From NCBI GenBank assembly GCA_030581615.1, contig JAKTTT010000100.1, forward strand, positions 1-47,639: a stretch of DNA of 47,639 bases, read 5' to 3'. Numbering within the stretch: position 1 is the first letter of the stretch; every line of letters starts with the position of its first letter. Under the pieces are notes generated by a model. The model was not told the origin of the DNA. It did not search any database and saw only the letters and a program-made list of their open reading frames with translations. Source of the DNA: Alloascoidea africana. Lineage: Eukaryota; Ascomycota; Alloascoideomycetes; Alloascoideales; Alloascoideaceae. Shown here one piece after another: positions 10,911-20,423 of this stretch. Position numbers and translations under genes: made by a program.

Positions 10911-11870
10911 TTAATGAAGTTGCTTGAACCGACTAAATGCCTTGTTAACACCAACTACAAAGTAAAATGTTAGTGGCATTAAACTCAAATTAGAACAAAT
11001 TGGCATACCTTTAACGTTCAGAGCATCAGAAGTTTGAAAAATGGATGAACTGTTGATGTATTTCTTGTTCCCTAGATACAAAATGTCAGTAAACTGTTGT
11101 TCCATACCAAAGAAAATCTTCATACCCTTCGAATTAAATTTCAACCATTTAGCTCTACCAGAATCTCCGGAGCCTTTTGACTGTCTCTTGACACCTGCCT
11201 TCTTGGCACTAGAGGCTGGCTCGGCACCATCTCGCTTTAGATTTCGAGCAGTCCCCTTGAGACCCTTTGAACTATACGAGCGAGAATGGCTATTCATTTT
11301 GTTAACATCGTCGGCAAGAGATTTAACACAATCCTTACTAACTGTTTCGATAAGAACAGGTTTGAGCTCGTTGAACTTTACCGTAAACAATGGATTAGAT
11401 TTTGAGCCTGTTATGCTCTGTATTGTTGCATTGTGGTACAATCTGTCACCAGTCATATTCTTTGCTCGGATGACCTGTCCTACTGTAAATCGATTATTTG
11501 GAGGTTCTCGAGGTTGCGATATGGATGTTCGGGGTGGCGGTGGAGGAAGAGGGTATGAAGATGGCGGCGGCGGAGGTGGAGGAGGCTGTATTGATGGCTC
11601 TCGGCCCCTACTCAAAGTCTGGGAAGTAACAGATATAGGGGAATCATGTAGTTCTTTTTCTTTTCCATGAAGTTTGACTTTCTGGTTAGCCTTCTCCTGT
11701 GCTCTTTCGTTGGTTTTTGGTGTAAGTTCTATTCTTTCTGCTTCCGCTGTAAGACCAATCAACTCTTCTAATTCGGCCTTTAACCCAATAAACTCTTCAT
11801 TGCTGGGATCCAGTTCCAAAACTTCCTCTACAGATTTCAGCTGTTCCTTGAGAGATTCCAACTCCGACAT
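10911..11870 (-). CDS. SPF30/SMNDC1-like Tudor splicing factor, three exons
   Basis: Exons on the minus strand are 11870-11126, 11071-11009 and 10954-10911. Both introns (54 bp each) start GTATG and end TAG, and both splice in phase 1, giving 283 aa. The N-terminus is an acidic coiled coil (MSELESLKEQLKSVEEVLEL). A poly-proline run lies at about 96-113 and a Tudor-like domain at about 128-186 (FTVGQVIRAKN ... FTVKFNE). The spliced C-terminal tail, KFNSKGNKKYINSSSIF ... NVKVGV, matches the conserved SPF30 ending (SIF/SMF-K-S followed by GKVGV), which an unspliced reading destroys. SPF30 joins U2 snRNP and U4/U6.U5 in the pre-spliceosome. The Tudor aromatic cage seems partly lost. Confidence 0.72.
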   Translation of the reverse strand: MSELESLKEQLKSVEEVLELDPSNEEFIGLKAELEELIGLTAEAERIELTPKTNERAQEKANQKVKLHGKEKELHDSPISVTSQTLSRGREPSIQPPPPPPPPSSYPLPPPPPRTSISQPREPPNNRFTVGQVIRAKNMTGDRLYHNATIQSITGSKSNPLFTVKFNELKPVLIETVSKDCVKSLADDVNKMNSHSRSYSSKGLKGTARNLKRDGAEPASSAKKAGVKRQSKGSGDSGRAKWLKFNSKGMKIFFGMEQQFTDILYLGNKKYINSSSIFQTSDALNVKGMPICSNLSLMPLTFYFVVGVNKAFSRFKQLH

Positions 11871-12195
11871 TTCAGTGTTGGTGTTGTGTGAGAAGAATCA
11901 CAGCAACATGTTTTTGCATTTTGGGAGAAGTATGGATTACCCTGTCTTTGGTTTTATGTTGCCACCTGAGATTCATTATACATTTTCATGTCTAAAGTAC
12001 GAAATCATTTACATATCTCGACCTTGCGATATACTTATAGGCTATGACTGATTACAATTAAGAGGGAAAAATACAGAAATCCAAAGTGTGTTCTGGGAGT
12101 TATATTTCCACTTACCTGTTGGAAACTACGTGAAGTAGAAATGTACTTGAGGTAGGTATGGACTAGGCAAATGATCCCCAACAATTCATCATTAA
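11871..12195. other. Short intergenic spacer
   Basis: About 325 bp between two minus-strand genes. It must hold the 3' end of the RED1-like gene and the promoter of the SPF30-like gene. Nothing else is seen. Confidence 0.4.
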
Positions 12196-15106
12196 CTACA
12201 TGTTTTCCTTATTGCTATTGTGCTTGTTACTCTTGACCCACACGGTTAGCTCTTTCTCAGCAAGGTTCATTTTCTCGTGTAGACCCTCTACGTAGCTATT
12301 AAATCCTTCCAAGTTTTTCTCGTGTTCCTCTGTCAGTTTTTGGATTTTCTGTTCTAAATCGGATCTCAGTTCTTGCGATCGTTCAGCAATTGCATCCTCT
12401 ACGATTTTCATTCGTTTTATCAAGCTCAGTGAAATTGCACTAAGGCCGGAGAAGATTTGATCATGGAAAGATTGATTTGCGCATGTGCTTTCTTTGACAA
12501 CCGCTCCTGCCACTTGGTCTGGGCCTGTAGGCTTATTGCTGATTAAATCACCTTCTGTTCTCTGAGTCAGTGCTACTCCAGGGGAATCTTTATGATCTGC
12601 CAACGCCTTTTCTTTTAGATCTGTGCTTGTACTAGAAGCTATTAGCTTCTTAGACAACGCTGAAGAGGTATCTGTAGTACTTGTGTTGTCACGGCCACAA
12701 GCGTTGAATACTTCCTTATCTTTACTGGCAAAATGGGTATTACTCTCCTTGTGGGTATTATGATCAACAGACGGTATTTCTATGATCGGGTTCATCATAG
12801 GCCGATTACTAGGAGTTGGTATTTCATAGGTAGTTTCTAAAGCAGAAGCACATCCGATGGTAACCTTTTTGCTTGGTGCGCTGTTCTCATCCAAAGGCGG
12901 TTTGTAGGGTGAGTGTACAACATGAGCGACACCTGTAGGTGTTTTTGCGTTTTCACTATCATCATTCTTTGTAACTGTTTGCTTCTGCTTGCCTTGTTTA
13001 GATTTCCTGCGTAAAACTTCTTGAGAAGGAGAAACTCTATATTCGTCTTCGACTTGATCTTCACGAGAAGTACATTTTTGCAAAGGGGTAACCAATTCAT
13101 TCGCATTGCTCTTATTTTTTGTTCTCGTAGTGGTATTAACGCTTTCTTTTGGTGCACTATCAGAAACCTTCTTGGGCGTGTGTACTTTATTCAATGATTT
13201 CTTTTGCTTTGCCTTTTGTTTGTTGTTCTCCTTTTCTTGTATGTTCTTACGAGGCCGTCCTCTTTTCCTCTTTTTTGTCTCGGTATTGGGCTTTTCCAAC
13301 TCCTTTGTGTTATTCTCTTCTACTTCTTCTACTACAGACTTTTCCGTTGTACAGACTGCAGGCGACGAAAGATCCCAAATTGCTTCATCAACATCTTCTT
13401 CTTCGTTGTAATTAGGCCGGGATGATTTCGACCTTCTCTTCAATCTTTTTGACACAGGCTCAGATGTCTCTGTCTGGACGTTAGATTCTTTTTCTTTATC
13501 TCCCATCTCTTGCTTTTCAGGCTTTCGCTTCTGTTTGGCAGGCTTTCGAGCTCCGTATGTCTTTGGCAATGGCCCATTCTCAGGAGGTAGTTTCAATGTT
13601 TTGTTTCTCTGAGATTCCAAATTTAAAATGCCTTTCGACTCTGGTTTCATGGCGTCGTCATTAAAACTTCTTGCAATATCTGCTAGTTGAGCAATCTTGC
13701 TTATTGAATCTCCTCCTGATTTCCGAATTGTAGAACCTGATTCCATGACTTTGGTTAGTTCCGTTTGGTCATCTAGCACGGTAGAAATATCTGAAAATAT
13801 GCTAAGTTCAGAGTGTTCGATTGAAGGTGAGACTGATCTATCCAAAGAAATATAGTTTGCTACTTTACTAATCTTTCGTACTGGAGTCTGAATCGACGAG
13901 TATCCGTTTCTTAAAATGTGAATTAGAGGAGCAACTGAGTCGGATTTGTTCAGTGTGATTTCAAACTTTCCATTTTGAAATGCTCCGCTCACCGAGCAAA
14001 ATGCATAGCTGCTATCCTCAGCTTTGACAACAATAGAAATAGTCCGGTCACTAAAACATTCAGCACTAACTATAGCATCTAAGCAAATTTCTAGTGGTTG
14101 CAATTTTGTTTGATCGTCCAACAAAGGATACCATAAAATCATATGTCCTTGCAAGATCTGGCCATATATATGGACGTCCTTCGATTGGGTATAGGCGACA
14201 CTCATGATTGTGGCCCTGCTGATAGAAAACAAGGATAGATAAGGTCTAAAAAATGTTAGTAATTTACTATCATTTTGAAAAGCATTAAAAGTCTAACCGT
14301 TTTTTCATTTGCTCTCTTTCATATATCACAGAAACAGATTTCAAATAACGAATACAGCTCTGTTCTCCTGCTTTTGAAAAGCTGGGGAAAAGCTTGTACA
14401 AATCTTCACAATAATCGCTTGGCCATAATTTGGAGACAAACGGAATACCCTTGGTAAACTTTCGTGAAGGCAACAGCGTACCAACAAGCTCAACCAGATA
14501 GTTTTGGTTTGTAAAATCGTTGCCCTCATACATGATTTTGCCGAGTACAAAACCCAATTTTGAATTATTGCGTAACAATTGTAAAGAGAATACGCGAAGC
14601 TCATGGAACAATTCAACCAATCGTGTCAAAAGTCTGCTGGCCTACAATTGTTATTCAAACCTTAGGTTAGTCTGACCCCTGTAGAACGGCTGGATCTTAT
14701 CTTACCTTCCAAGAGGTTGTTTGGCTTGATGTCGCATGATTGAAGAGTGGCTCTACAATGGAGTAATCCAACAAATCAACGTCAAAAATGTCAGGTACTT
14801 GCTTCTAAAATATTTATCCCACTGTTAGAATCTTTGTTCAGATATTCCCTGTAATAGGAACCTACAGAGATGATCAACCAGGAACGCTTGTTGTGAGTAT
14901 AAACCAAGGTAACTTTGATTGAAAAGAAAAAGGCATGCAGATCTAAAGCAGCGGTTCGAAAATCCAGCAGCTCCATAAGTTGATCAACCCTCTGTTCGAT
15001 TTCAGCTTTTCTCTTCTAAATGTGTCAGATGGCATTCGTATTGCCTTCAATTGGTGCTTAACAGGTCATACGTAACGCAGCCATTTCTCGCTGTGGTCTG
15101 TTCCAT
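12196..15106 (-). CDS. RED1: Red1/SYCP2-like meiotic chromosome axis protein, five exons
   Basis: Proposed exons on the minus strand are 15106-15072, 15010-14866, 14804-14706, 14641-14298 and 14245-12196 (about 890 aa). The last three junctions are well supported: GTAAG or GTTAG donors, a TTACTAAC branch before the last exon, and matching phases. Exons 1 and 2 are tentative. The order of parts is that of Red1/SYCP2. A helical, ARM-like N-terminus (LLTRLVELFHELRVFSLQLL) comes first, then a beta-rich PH-like segment at about 215-330 (VHIYGQILQGHMILWYPLL). A long basic/acidic disordered linker carries an AT-hook (KRGRPRK, about 535). A C-terminal coiled coil covers the last about 90 residues (IKRMKIVEDAIAERSQEL). 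Red1 organises meiotic axes with Hop1. Red1 sequences diverge fast, so this identification rests on architecture. Confidence 0.58.
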
Positions 15107-15588
15107 CGCAGCAGGTAAAAAACTCTGCAAATGTCGACCAAATATCTTTTTGTTTGCTTTATGAAAAATATTCGGAGATTCCCACATTAGACACGAAGCT
15201 GGTTGCGAACCAAAGCTAATGTGCTCTTACGAAGCATTGTACGCCTTTTCCAAGCGGTTGCTGTCCAGGATCTTCAGCAGCCTGTCGAAACAGGACAAGA
15301 ACCGGTCTACCAAAGACTCTTTCGTTATCTTTGCCATGTTGTTGGAGTTGTCGAGAGAACGAGAAAGATTGTGGCGAGTGTGGAAGAGAAAATATTACAA
15401 GAAGGGTGTTGTACGCTGGAGATATTTCTGCCCCCGCGCCAGGCTCTTTTCTTCCCTGGAGATCCACCCACGATTTTTCACACGCCTCAGCCAACTGCCA
15501 TCTTGATTTTTGTTTCTTCCCTAGTTCGATAAGTCTAGCTTGCCTTTCACTGCCAACCATAGCGCATTCTGCTTCTGGTAGGCCGAAG
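15107..15588. promoter_or_regulatory. Divergent promoter region
   Basis: About 480 bp between the RED1-like gene (minus) and the disordered-protein gene (plus). Overlapping frames exist on both strands (for example 15219-15506 plus and 15216-15605 minus), but none has a recognisable motif. They are treated as chance or as leader sequence. Confidence 0.35.
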
Positions 15589-18534
15589 ATGGAGAACAGG
15601 AACATGTCTCAGGACCACCCGCAATCTATAAATACCACAGCTGGTTCTCCTCATAACACGATTTTTGCCCAAAACTCACAGCATGCGACCGAAAGCAGTA
15701 CTTTGAGAATTTCAGAAGAGCACTATAACACACATCGCCGTAAGAGCACGGCGCAGGAAATCCTCGATCTTTACGGTCTCAGCGATGATGGAAGTGACGA
15801 AAAAGACGAATATAGTGATTATGAAATAGAAAACGATGAAATCGAGATTCTTGAGATTCGAAAAGCAAACAGTGGATTGACTGCGCAATCAGAACAACTT
15901 GCGAACCCCAAGATAGAAAACGATCGCCAAAAAGCTAGATCTGAAACAAAAGAGATTGTGACTATTACCATCAATTCGGATGATGAGGATGAAGCCAAAC
16001 CAAGGGACCTCAGTCGATCAGATAAGTCAGCTCTGTTTCAAAAGGAAAATGATCGTCAACAAACTTCTTCAAATGAGGTCCCTATCTCAAATGTCAATAG
16101 CTTTAAATCCCAGTCCAAGTGGTCCATGTCTTCAAACCAGGGGTATACGAAGGATAAAGAACAAGCTGCAGCAGGGAAAAGCGAAGTTCTACATGAGATA
16201 ACTCAGATGGAAAACAAAAGTACCTTTGCAGTGACTCCCAGATATACGGTTAACCGAAGAAATGGACCAGATCCATACTATGATATTGAAGATTCGACAA
16301 AAGTTGTTGGAAACTTTTCCGATCGATTCAACTCCTATTCTCTTGCACAAACTAAAGGTACAGAGGCGGTCCATGAAGCAAACATAGTTTCGGAAAAGGA
16401 GCAAATCTTTGATTTCGAGGCGCCGAACACTAATAATAATACACTGAATATGGAAACTATACATGAAGAGCAGCCTTTGGAACGAGAAGAAGTCAATGAT
16501 AGGAAAGTAGTCTCACAAGCTGGCATTTCTGAGACCCCTGAGAGGGCAAACTCTTCTTCCAATAATCTAAGCTCAACGGTCGAAATAGACGTTAAAGATG
16601 TACAAAACATCAATCGTTCTAGGTCAAACAGTGTAGCTAGCTCCTGCTACTCAGACTACAATAACTCCAACAAACATATTGATGGAGAGTATCAAGCTGA
16701 GCACATCGAAGAGCCCAAACAGGCACAAGGTTCAATTGCTGGTGAAGCTAACTTTAATCCGCAAGATGCGAACATCATCCAAAAAGCAAAACGAACTGGC
16801 CCAAGCACTGGTGACACCGACAAACAGGGAGAAAAAACGAAAAATCTAAATTCAATAGAATCTGGTGACCAGCCCAATCTTGAAGTCAAAACCCCGAATA
16901 GTGAGACGACAGATGAAAAGAACAATGCAGACACCACCCAAGAAGAGTTTGTTCCGAAAGATGCTGCAGCTTCGAAAGATACAAATGCATCGGAAGATGG
17001 CAATGCTGATCAGAAAAATGCCAAGACCTCGGAAGAGCAAGAAACACCTGATAATGAAGAAGGTGATGAAGACGGGCTCTCTGATGTTGACAGTCTTGCT
17101 GCGACTTTGGGGAGCCTTCTAGACGAACAGGAAGAGGGGACTGATGGCGCTGACCAAGATGGAGACAAATCCTCTATGGAAAAAGATGCTCCCATACCCA
17201 CTGAGAGCATAAAAGAAAGAATATACACATATTCCCCCAAAAGTTTTAAGCCTGCGTATATCCCTAGTGAACCGTTGATTCTACGAGCAAAGAACCGGGA
17301 ACACAAGGACCCCAAAAATATGGTCCCCTCAAATCTCAATGGTAGTTACAATAATGGAAACCAGGAAAATGACAGCGATGATAATCCAGATGAACCGGAA
17401 CATTTACGAATGCGTCCAAAGTCTCCACCTATCATACAGGGATCGCTCATAGACCAGCTCGAGGCGCGGAAGGAAGCAAGAAGAGAGGAGCTAAGGATTA
17501 AGTCAAGCTATGGACAAAGTAATGAGGCTGGAAATAACTCGCCTGAGCCAAATTCTATCAGCAATTCTTTAATTAATCAAGGAAATGGTGATCAGACTGA
17601 AACTAATGTTATCACTATCCCTGGGCTGGGAAAGCTTTACAAACCCTCTCCCCGTTATGCTCATTATCGAGGTAGCAGGAACAATAGTGCCAATAACTCT
17701 CCATCATCTTCTCCCAATTTAAACACAGCAACAAGCTCCGGGTCTATAACACCAATCGGTCTGAGGATGAATAGAGATGGGCCAGTCTCAGGACCTTCTA
17801 CAGCATCAGGATCTCAATCTCCAAACTTTGGACTTGGGATTGGGCCTCAAAGAAGGGCAATGGGAGGTGGCTGTAACAATCTAATGGAATCGATTGACGA
17901 TAAAAAGAGGCAAAAGTTTGAGCTGAACCAGAAATTTAGTTCTGCCGCAGAACAGTTTAAGCCTGTTGATCCTGAAGTCACAAGGCAAAACCAGATACTA
18001 TATCAAAGAAGGTTACGTGAAATGCAAGAAGGAAAGCAAAAGCTTTCTGATACAGAAAGACTAACTAGCCATTCCGGTGGGACCAGCAATTACTTTAGAT
18101 ATGGCGGTCCGCCAGCTAATATTATTCCTCAACAGGTAAACACAAACGTGAACAACATGAGATTCGTCCAAAGTCCGTTTTCCATGCTGACCTCCCCGCC
18201 AATTCCAAGTCCGGTCTATCCAAATACCGCTATGAGCGGGAACAACAGCGGCTTTGCTGGAATGCAGCACCTTCCAAGTCCAATTTCCGTTGCTCAGATG
18301 CCTGGTCAGATGAGCCGCTCTTACCCTAACACACCTACTGGATCTATACCTGGATTCTATTCTGGATACCCTGGTCACCAGGGCTATGCACAAAGCTCTG
18401 CTATGGCCATGAACCAGAATGGATATGTGAACAACGGTAACGTTGGAACTGGGCAATATCCATATGGAAATAGGACAGGAGGGTCGGGCATTTCACCTAC
18501 ATTTAACCAATCTCAGCAATTCTCAAGGTGGTAA
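15589..18534 (+). CDS. Large disordered protein, function unknown
   Basis: 981 aa from the ATG at 15589. The frame stays open another 258 bases upstream, but that part is unlike the rest. The N-terminal two thirds are Asn-, Ser-, Glu- and Asp-rich with no fold that I recognise; DLYGLSDDGSDEKDEYSDYE is typical. Order-like islands appear late: SLIDQLEARKEARREELR, a charged helix; ITIPGLGKLYKPSPRYAHYRG; and DDKKRQKFELNQKFSSAAEQ followed by VDPEVTRQNQILYQRRLREM, a likely helical block. The C-terminus is Gly, Asn, Pro and Met-rich and ends FNQSQQFSRW. No signal peptide or membrane segment. It is surely coding given its length and biased composition, but I do not recognise the family. Confidence 0.85.
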   Translation: MENRNMSQDHPQSINTTAGSPHNTIFAQNSQHATESSTLRISEEHYNTHRRKSTAQEILDLYGLSDDGSDEKDEYSDYEIENDEIEILEIRKANSGLTAQSEQLANPKIENDRQKARSETKEIVTITINSDDEDEAKPRDLSRSDKSALFQKENDRQQTSSNEVPISNVNSFKSQSKWSMSSNQGYTKDKEQAAAGKSEVLHEITQMENKSTFAVTPRYTVNRRNGPDPYYDIEDSTKVVGNFSDRFNSYSLAQTKGTEAVHEANIVSEKEQIFDFEAPNTNNNTLNMETIHEEQPLEREEVNDRKVVSQAGISETPERANSSSNNLSSTVEIDVKDVQNINRSRSNSVASSCYSDYNNSNKHIDGEYQAEHIEEPKQAQGSIAGEANFNPQDANIIQKAKRTGPSTGDTDKQGEKTKNLNSIESGDQPNLEVKTPNSETTDEKNNADTTQEEFVPKDAAASKDTNASEDGNADQKNAKTSEEQETPDNEEGDEDGLSDVDSLAATLGSLLDEQEEGTDGADQDGDKSSMEKDAPIPTESIKERIYTYSPKSFKPAYIPSEPLILRAKNREHKDPKNMVPSNLNGSYNNGNQENDSDDNPDEPEHLRMRPKSPPIIQGSLIDQLEARKEARREELRIKSSYGQSNEAGNNSPEPNSISNSLINQGNGDQTETNVITIPGLGKLYKPSPRYAHYRGSRNNSANNSPSSSPNLNTATSSGSITPIGLRMNRDGPVSGPSTASGSQSPNFGLGIGPQRRAMGGGCNNLMESIDDKKRQKFELNQKFSSAAEQFKPVDPEVTRQNQILYQRRLREMQEGKQKLSDTERLTSHSGGTSNYFRYGGPPANIIPQQVNTNVNNMRFVQSPFSMLTSPPIPSPVYPNTAMSGNNSGFAGMQHLPSPISVAQMPGQMSRSYPNTPTGSIPGFYSGYPGHQGYAQSSAMAMNQNGYVNNGNVGTGQYPYGNRTGGSGISPTFNQSQQFSRW

Positions 18535-19007
18535 ATTCCTATGGTGTCTTCTTATGCATATGATGCTTTTGCATTTTTTTTTTTTTCATTTAGCTTCAAC
18601 TTGCATTTTGCTTTGCCATAATCCATATCGGCATTTGTAAGAGCAGAGACAAACAAAAGTTATTTGATAATACATGATGGTGAATAATTCTATGAGGGCT
18701 ATTGCATTTTGCTTTTTGTTTTATTTTGTTTCGACTGTCTAGGAAGTAAACCTGAATAAAGTAGTACTCTTATTGTTGTATCACTAAAGATCGTAGAGTC
18801 ATATTATCGTAAAACTCGCTAAAACCCTATCTTTTCCCAGAGATCATCGTTTGTATGTAAGCACTGTCAATTGTTTTGTTTACCACCCTTTCAGTCCTAT
18901 GTTTCTGTGGTGTTCCAACCTGCGATCTCTATACACCATAATCTTCTGTCTTCTACCACCCACGTGAACAGCAAGAGGTGAGGTGATCCACACAGCGAGA
19001 GATATCC
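18535..19007. other. Intergenic spacer
   Basis: It holds a 14-base poly-T tract near 18577-18590 in the 3' flank of the upstream gene and the promoter of the KRE1-like gene. No gene is seen. Confidence 0.4.
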
Positions 19008-19529
19008 ATGTCTTATCACACTTGGAGAATGTCATTTGCTATATTAGAAAAACTACGTATTGCTCATGTTTTCATCTGCTTTTTCATTCTCATAATAGCA
19101 GTTACTGCTGAAGACAAAGAAGAGACTGCTGATACAACATTGAAGCCAGACGAAGCAGAAGTAGCAACCACAACTACCCAATCGCCAACATTGGTGTGGG
19201 TTACAGGGACCGATGCTAATGGAGTAACGAGAACTACCCAATCCCCATTCACCCAATCCTTCACATCGATGTATTCTGCGGTTTCATCTCCTCACGCCGG
19301 AACAATTGGTCTCGGCACACCCGAAAATTCAGATGACAGTGATTCTGGTACTAGCGAGCAAGAAAGTGAAAGTATAGGGGAACTGAGAACTTATAGCACC
19401 ACAACCGATTCAGGGTGTGGGGAGAGAAAGACAATATTTATGGCAATGTACAACAAAGAAAGTTTCACTTCAGCTAGCATTTTTCTGTCTCTGTTCTTTT
19501 GCATTCCTTTAGCTATAGCTATTCTATAG
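19008..19529 (+). CDS. KRE1: KRE1-like cell-wall protein with GPI-type tail
   Basis: 173 aa. A hydrophobic N-terminal stretch ([15 protein letters not shown]) is a signal peptide. An acidic, Thr-rich segment follows. The Kre1 signature comes next: [20 protein letters not shown], then QSFTSMYS and GTIGLGT. A Ser/Glu-rich spacer leads to a C-terminal hydrophobic tail ([15 protein letters not shown]) fit for GPI attachment. Kre1 family proteins sit at the cell surface and help assemble beta-1,6-glucan; in S. cerevisiae Kre1 also serves as the membrane receptor for K1 killer toxin. A second ATG at 19029 could also be the start. A shorter paralogue lies 570 bp downstream on the same strand. Confidence 0.7.
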   Translation: MSYHTWRMSFAILEKLRIAHVFICFFILIIAVTAEDKEETADTTLKPDEAEVATTTTQSPTLVWVTGTDANGVTRTTQSPFTQSFTSMYSAVSSPHAGTIGLGTPENSDDSDSGTSEQESESIGELRTYSTTTDSGCGERKTIFMAMYNKESFTSASIFLSLFFCIPLAIAIL

Positions 19530-20102
19530 TCCATAAAAATGATTCTTGAGACAATTTTAACTTGAACATAACAATGGCGGTCCAATTGTAAGAACTTGAA
19601 AGCCAGGACAACCAAAAATGTCAATTACAATGCTGGCCGAAAGCAACCTACGGAGAGTATCCTCGACCTAATGTCGACTCAGTATTTGAGAACCGTTTAA
19701 AGCAGCCATTTGATTTCTGTATAAAACTCTTCAATAATACAAGCCATTAGGACTGAAAATGCAAGCTGAGTAAATCTATGAAAAATCGCTGTTTGGCCCG
19801 TACGACATTAAGTGCTATAAGAAAGTTATCTATCGAAGCTTAGGTAGCTCATATACAGTATCCATTGTTGAACCCTTTCTGATACAAAAAAAAAATGCCA
19901 AGTTAGCTTAGAGCGTTTCACGTCTCAAATATGATATATGGATAAGGAAGAATTTCGACTATTTTTGTACATATGTTGAACATTTGGAACCGGACCCAGA
20001 TGTTTGCCTGAGGTTATTTTCCCTCAACTCCAGTGGCTTTTGTCCCACAGTGACCATCCTTTTCAGATTTGATTATCCGTCTTACTTGTATAATACACAG
20101 AC
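19530..20102. other. Spacer between the KRE1-like pair
   Basis: AT-rich, with no gene seen. A longer frame at 19984-20364 overlaps the second KRE1-like gene out of frame and is regarded as a shadow. Confidence 0.4.
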
Positions 20103-20423
20103 ATGCTACTTCCTAAACAACTTACCAAAGTGTATCTGCTCCTTGCTCTCTTTTGGGTCATGCTTGTCCATGGGGCAGAAGAAGACACAACTACGGGTGC
20201 CGATGATACAGCAGAAGAAGCAACTAGCGCGTCCACAACTTTGGTTTGGGTTACCGGAACTGATGCAAATGGAGTTCTTGCTACTACCCAGTCCCCTTAT
20301 TTCCAGAGTTTTAGCTCGATGTACTCGACTGTTGCTTCCCCAAGCGCAGGAAGTGTTGGACTAGGATCAATCAAAGGGAAGGTCGGAGATATTAGAAAGT
20401 ACAGCACAACAACAATCGGTTAA
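20103..20423 (+). CDS. Short KRE1-like paralogue without GPI tail
   Basis: 106 aa. It has a signal peptide ([16 protein letters not shown]) and an acidic Thr-rich stretch, then [29 protein letters not shown] and [20 protein letters not shown]. The Kre1 core is nearly identical to the neighbour at 19008. The protein ends at TTTIG, right after the core. No hydrophobic tail is encoded within the next few hundred bases in any frame, and no clear splice donor offers one. It is predicted to be secreted rather than membrane-anchored. It could be a truncated duplicate or a functional soluble form. The GKVG motif, typical of Kre1 proteins, is clearer here than in the longer copy. Confidence 0.68.
   Translation: MLLPKQLTKVYLLLALFWVMLVHGAEEDTTTGADDTAEEATSASTTLVWVTGTDANGVLATTQSPYFQSFSSMYSTVASPSAGSVGLGSIKGKVGDIRKYSTTTIG

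Noticed and set aside
11041-11670. 209-codon plus frame antisense to the SPF30-like gene
   Set aside because: A shadow of the coding strand; its Gly run is the complement of the poly-proline tract.
14951-14975. GGTTCGAAAATCC, resembling a tRNA T-loop
   Set aside because: No matching stems around it, and it lies inside an exon of the Red1-like gene.
15216-15605. Overlapping frames on both strands before the disordered-protein gene
   Set aside because: No family resemblance, mutually overlapping, and located where promoter and leader are expected.
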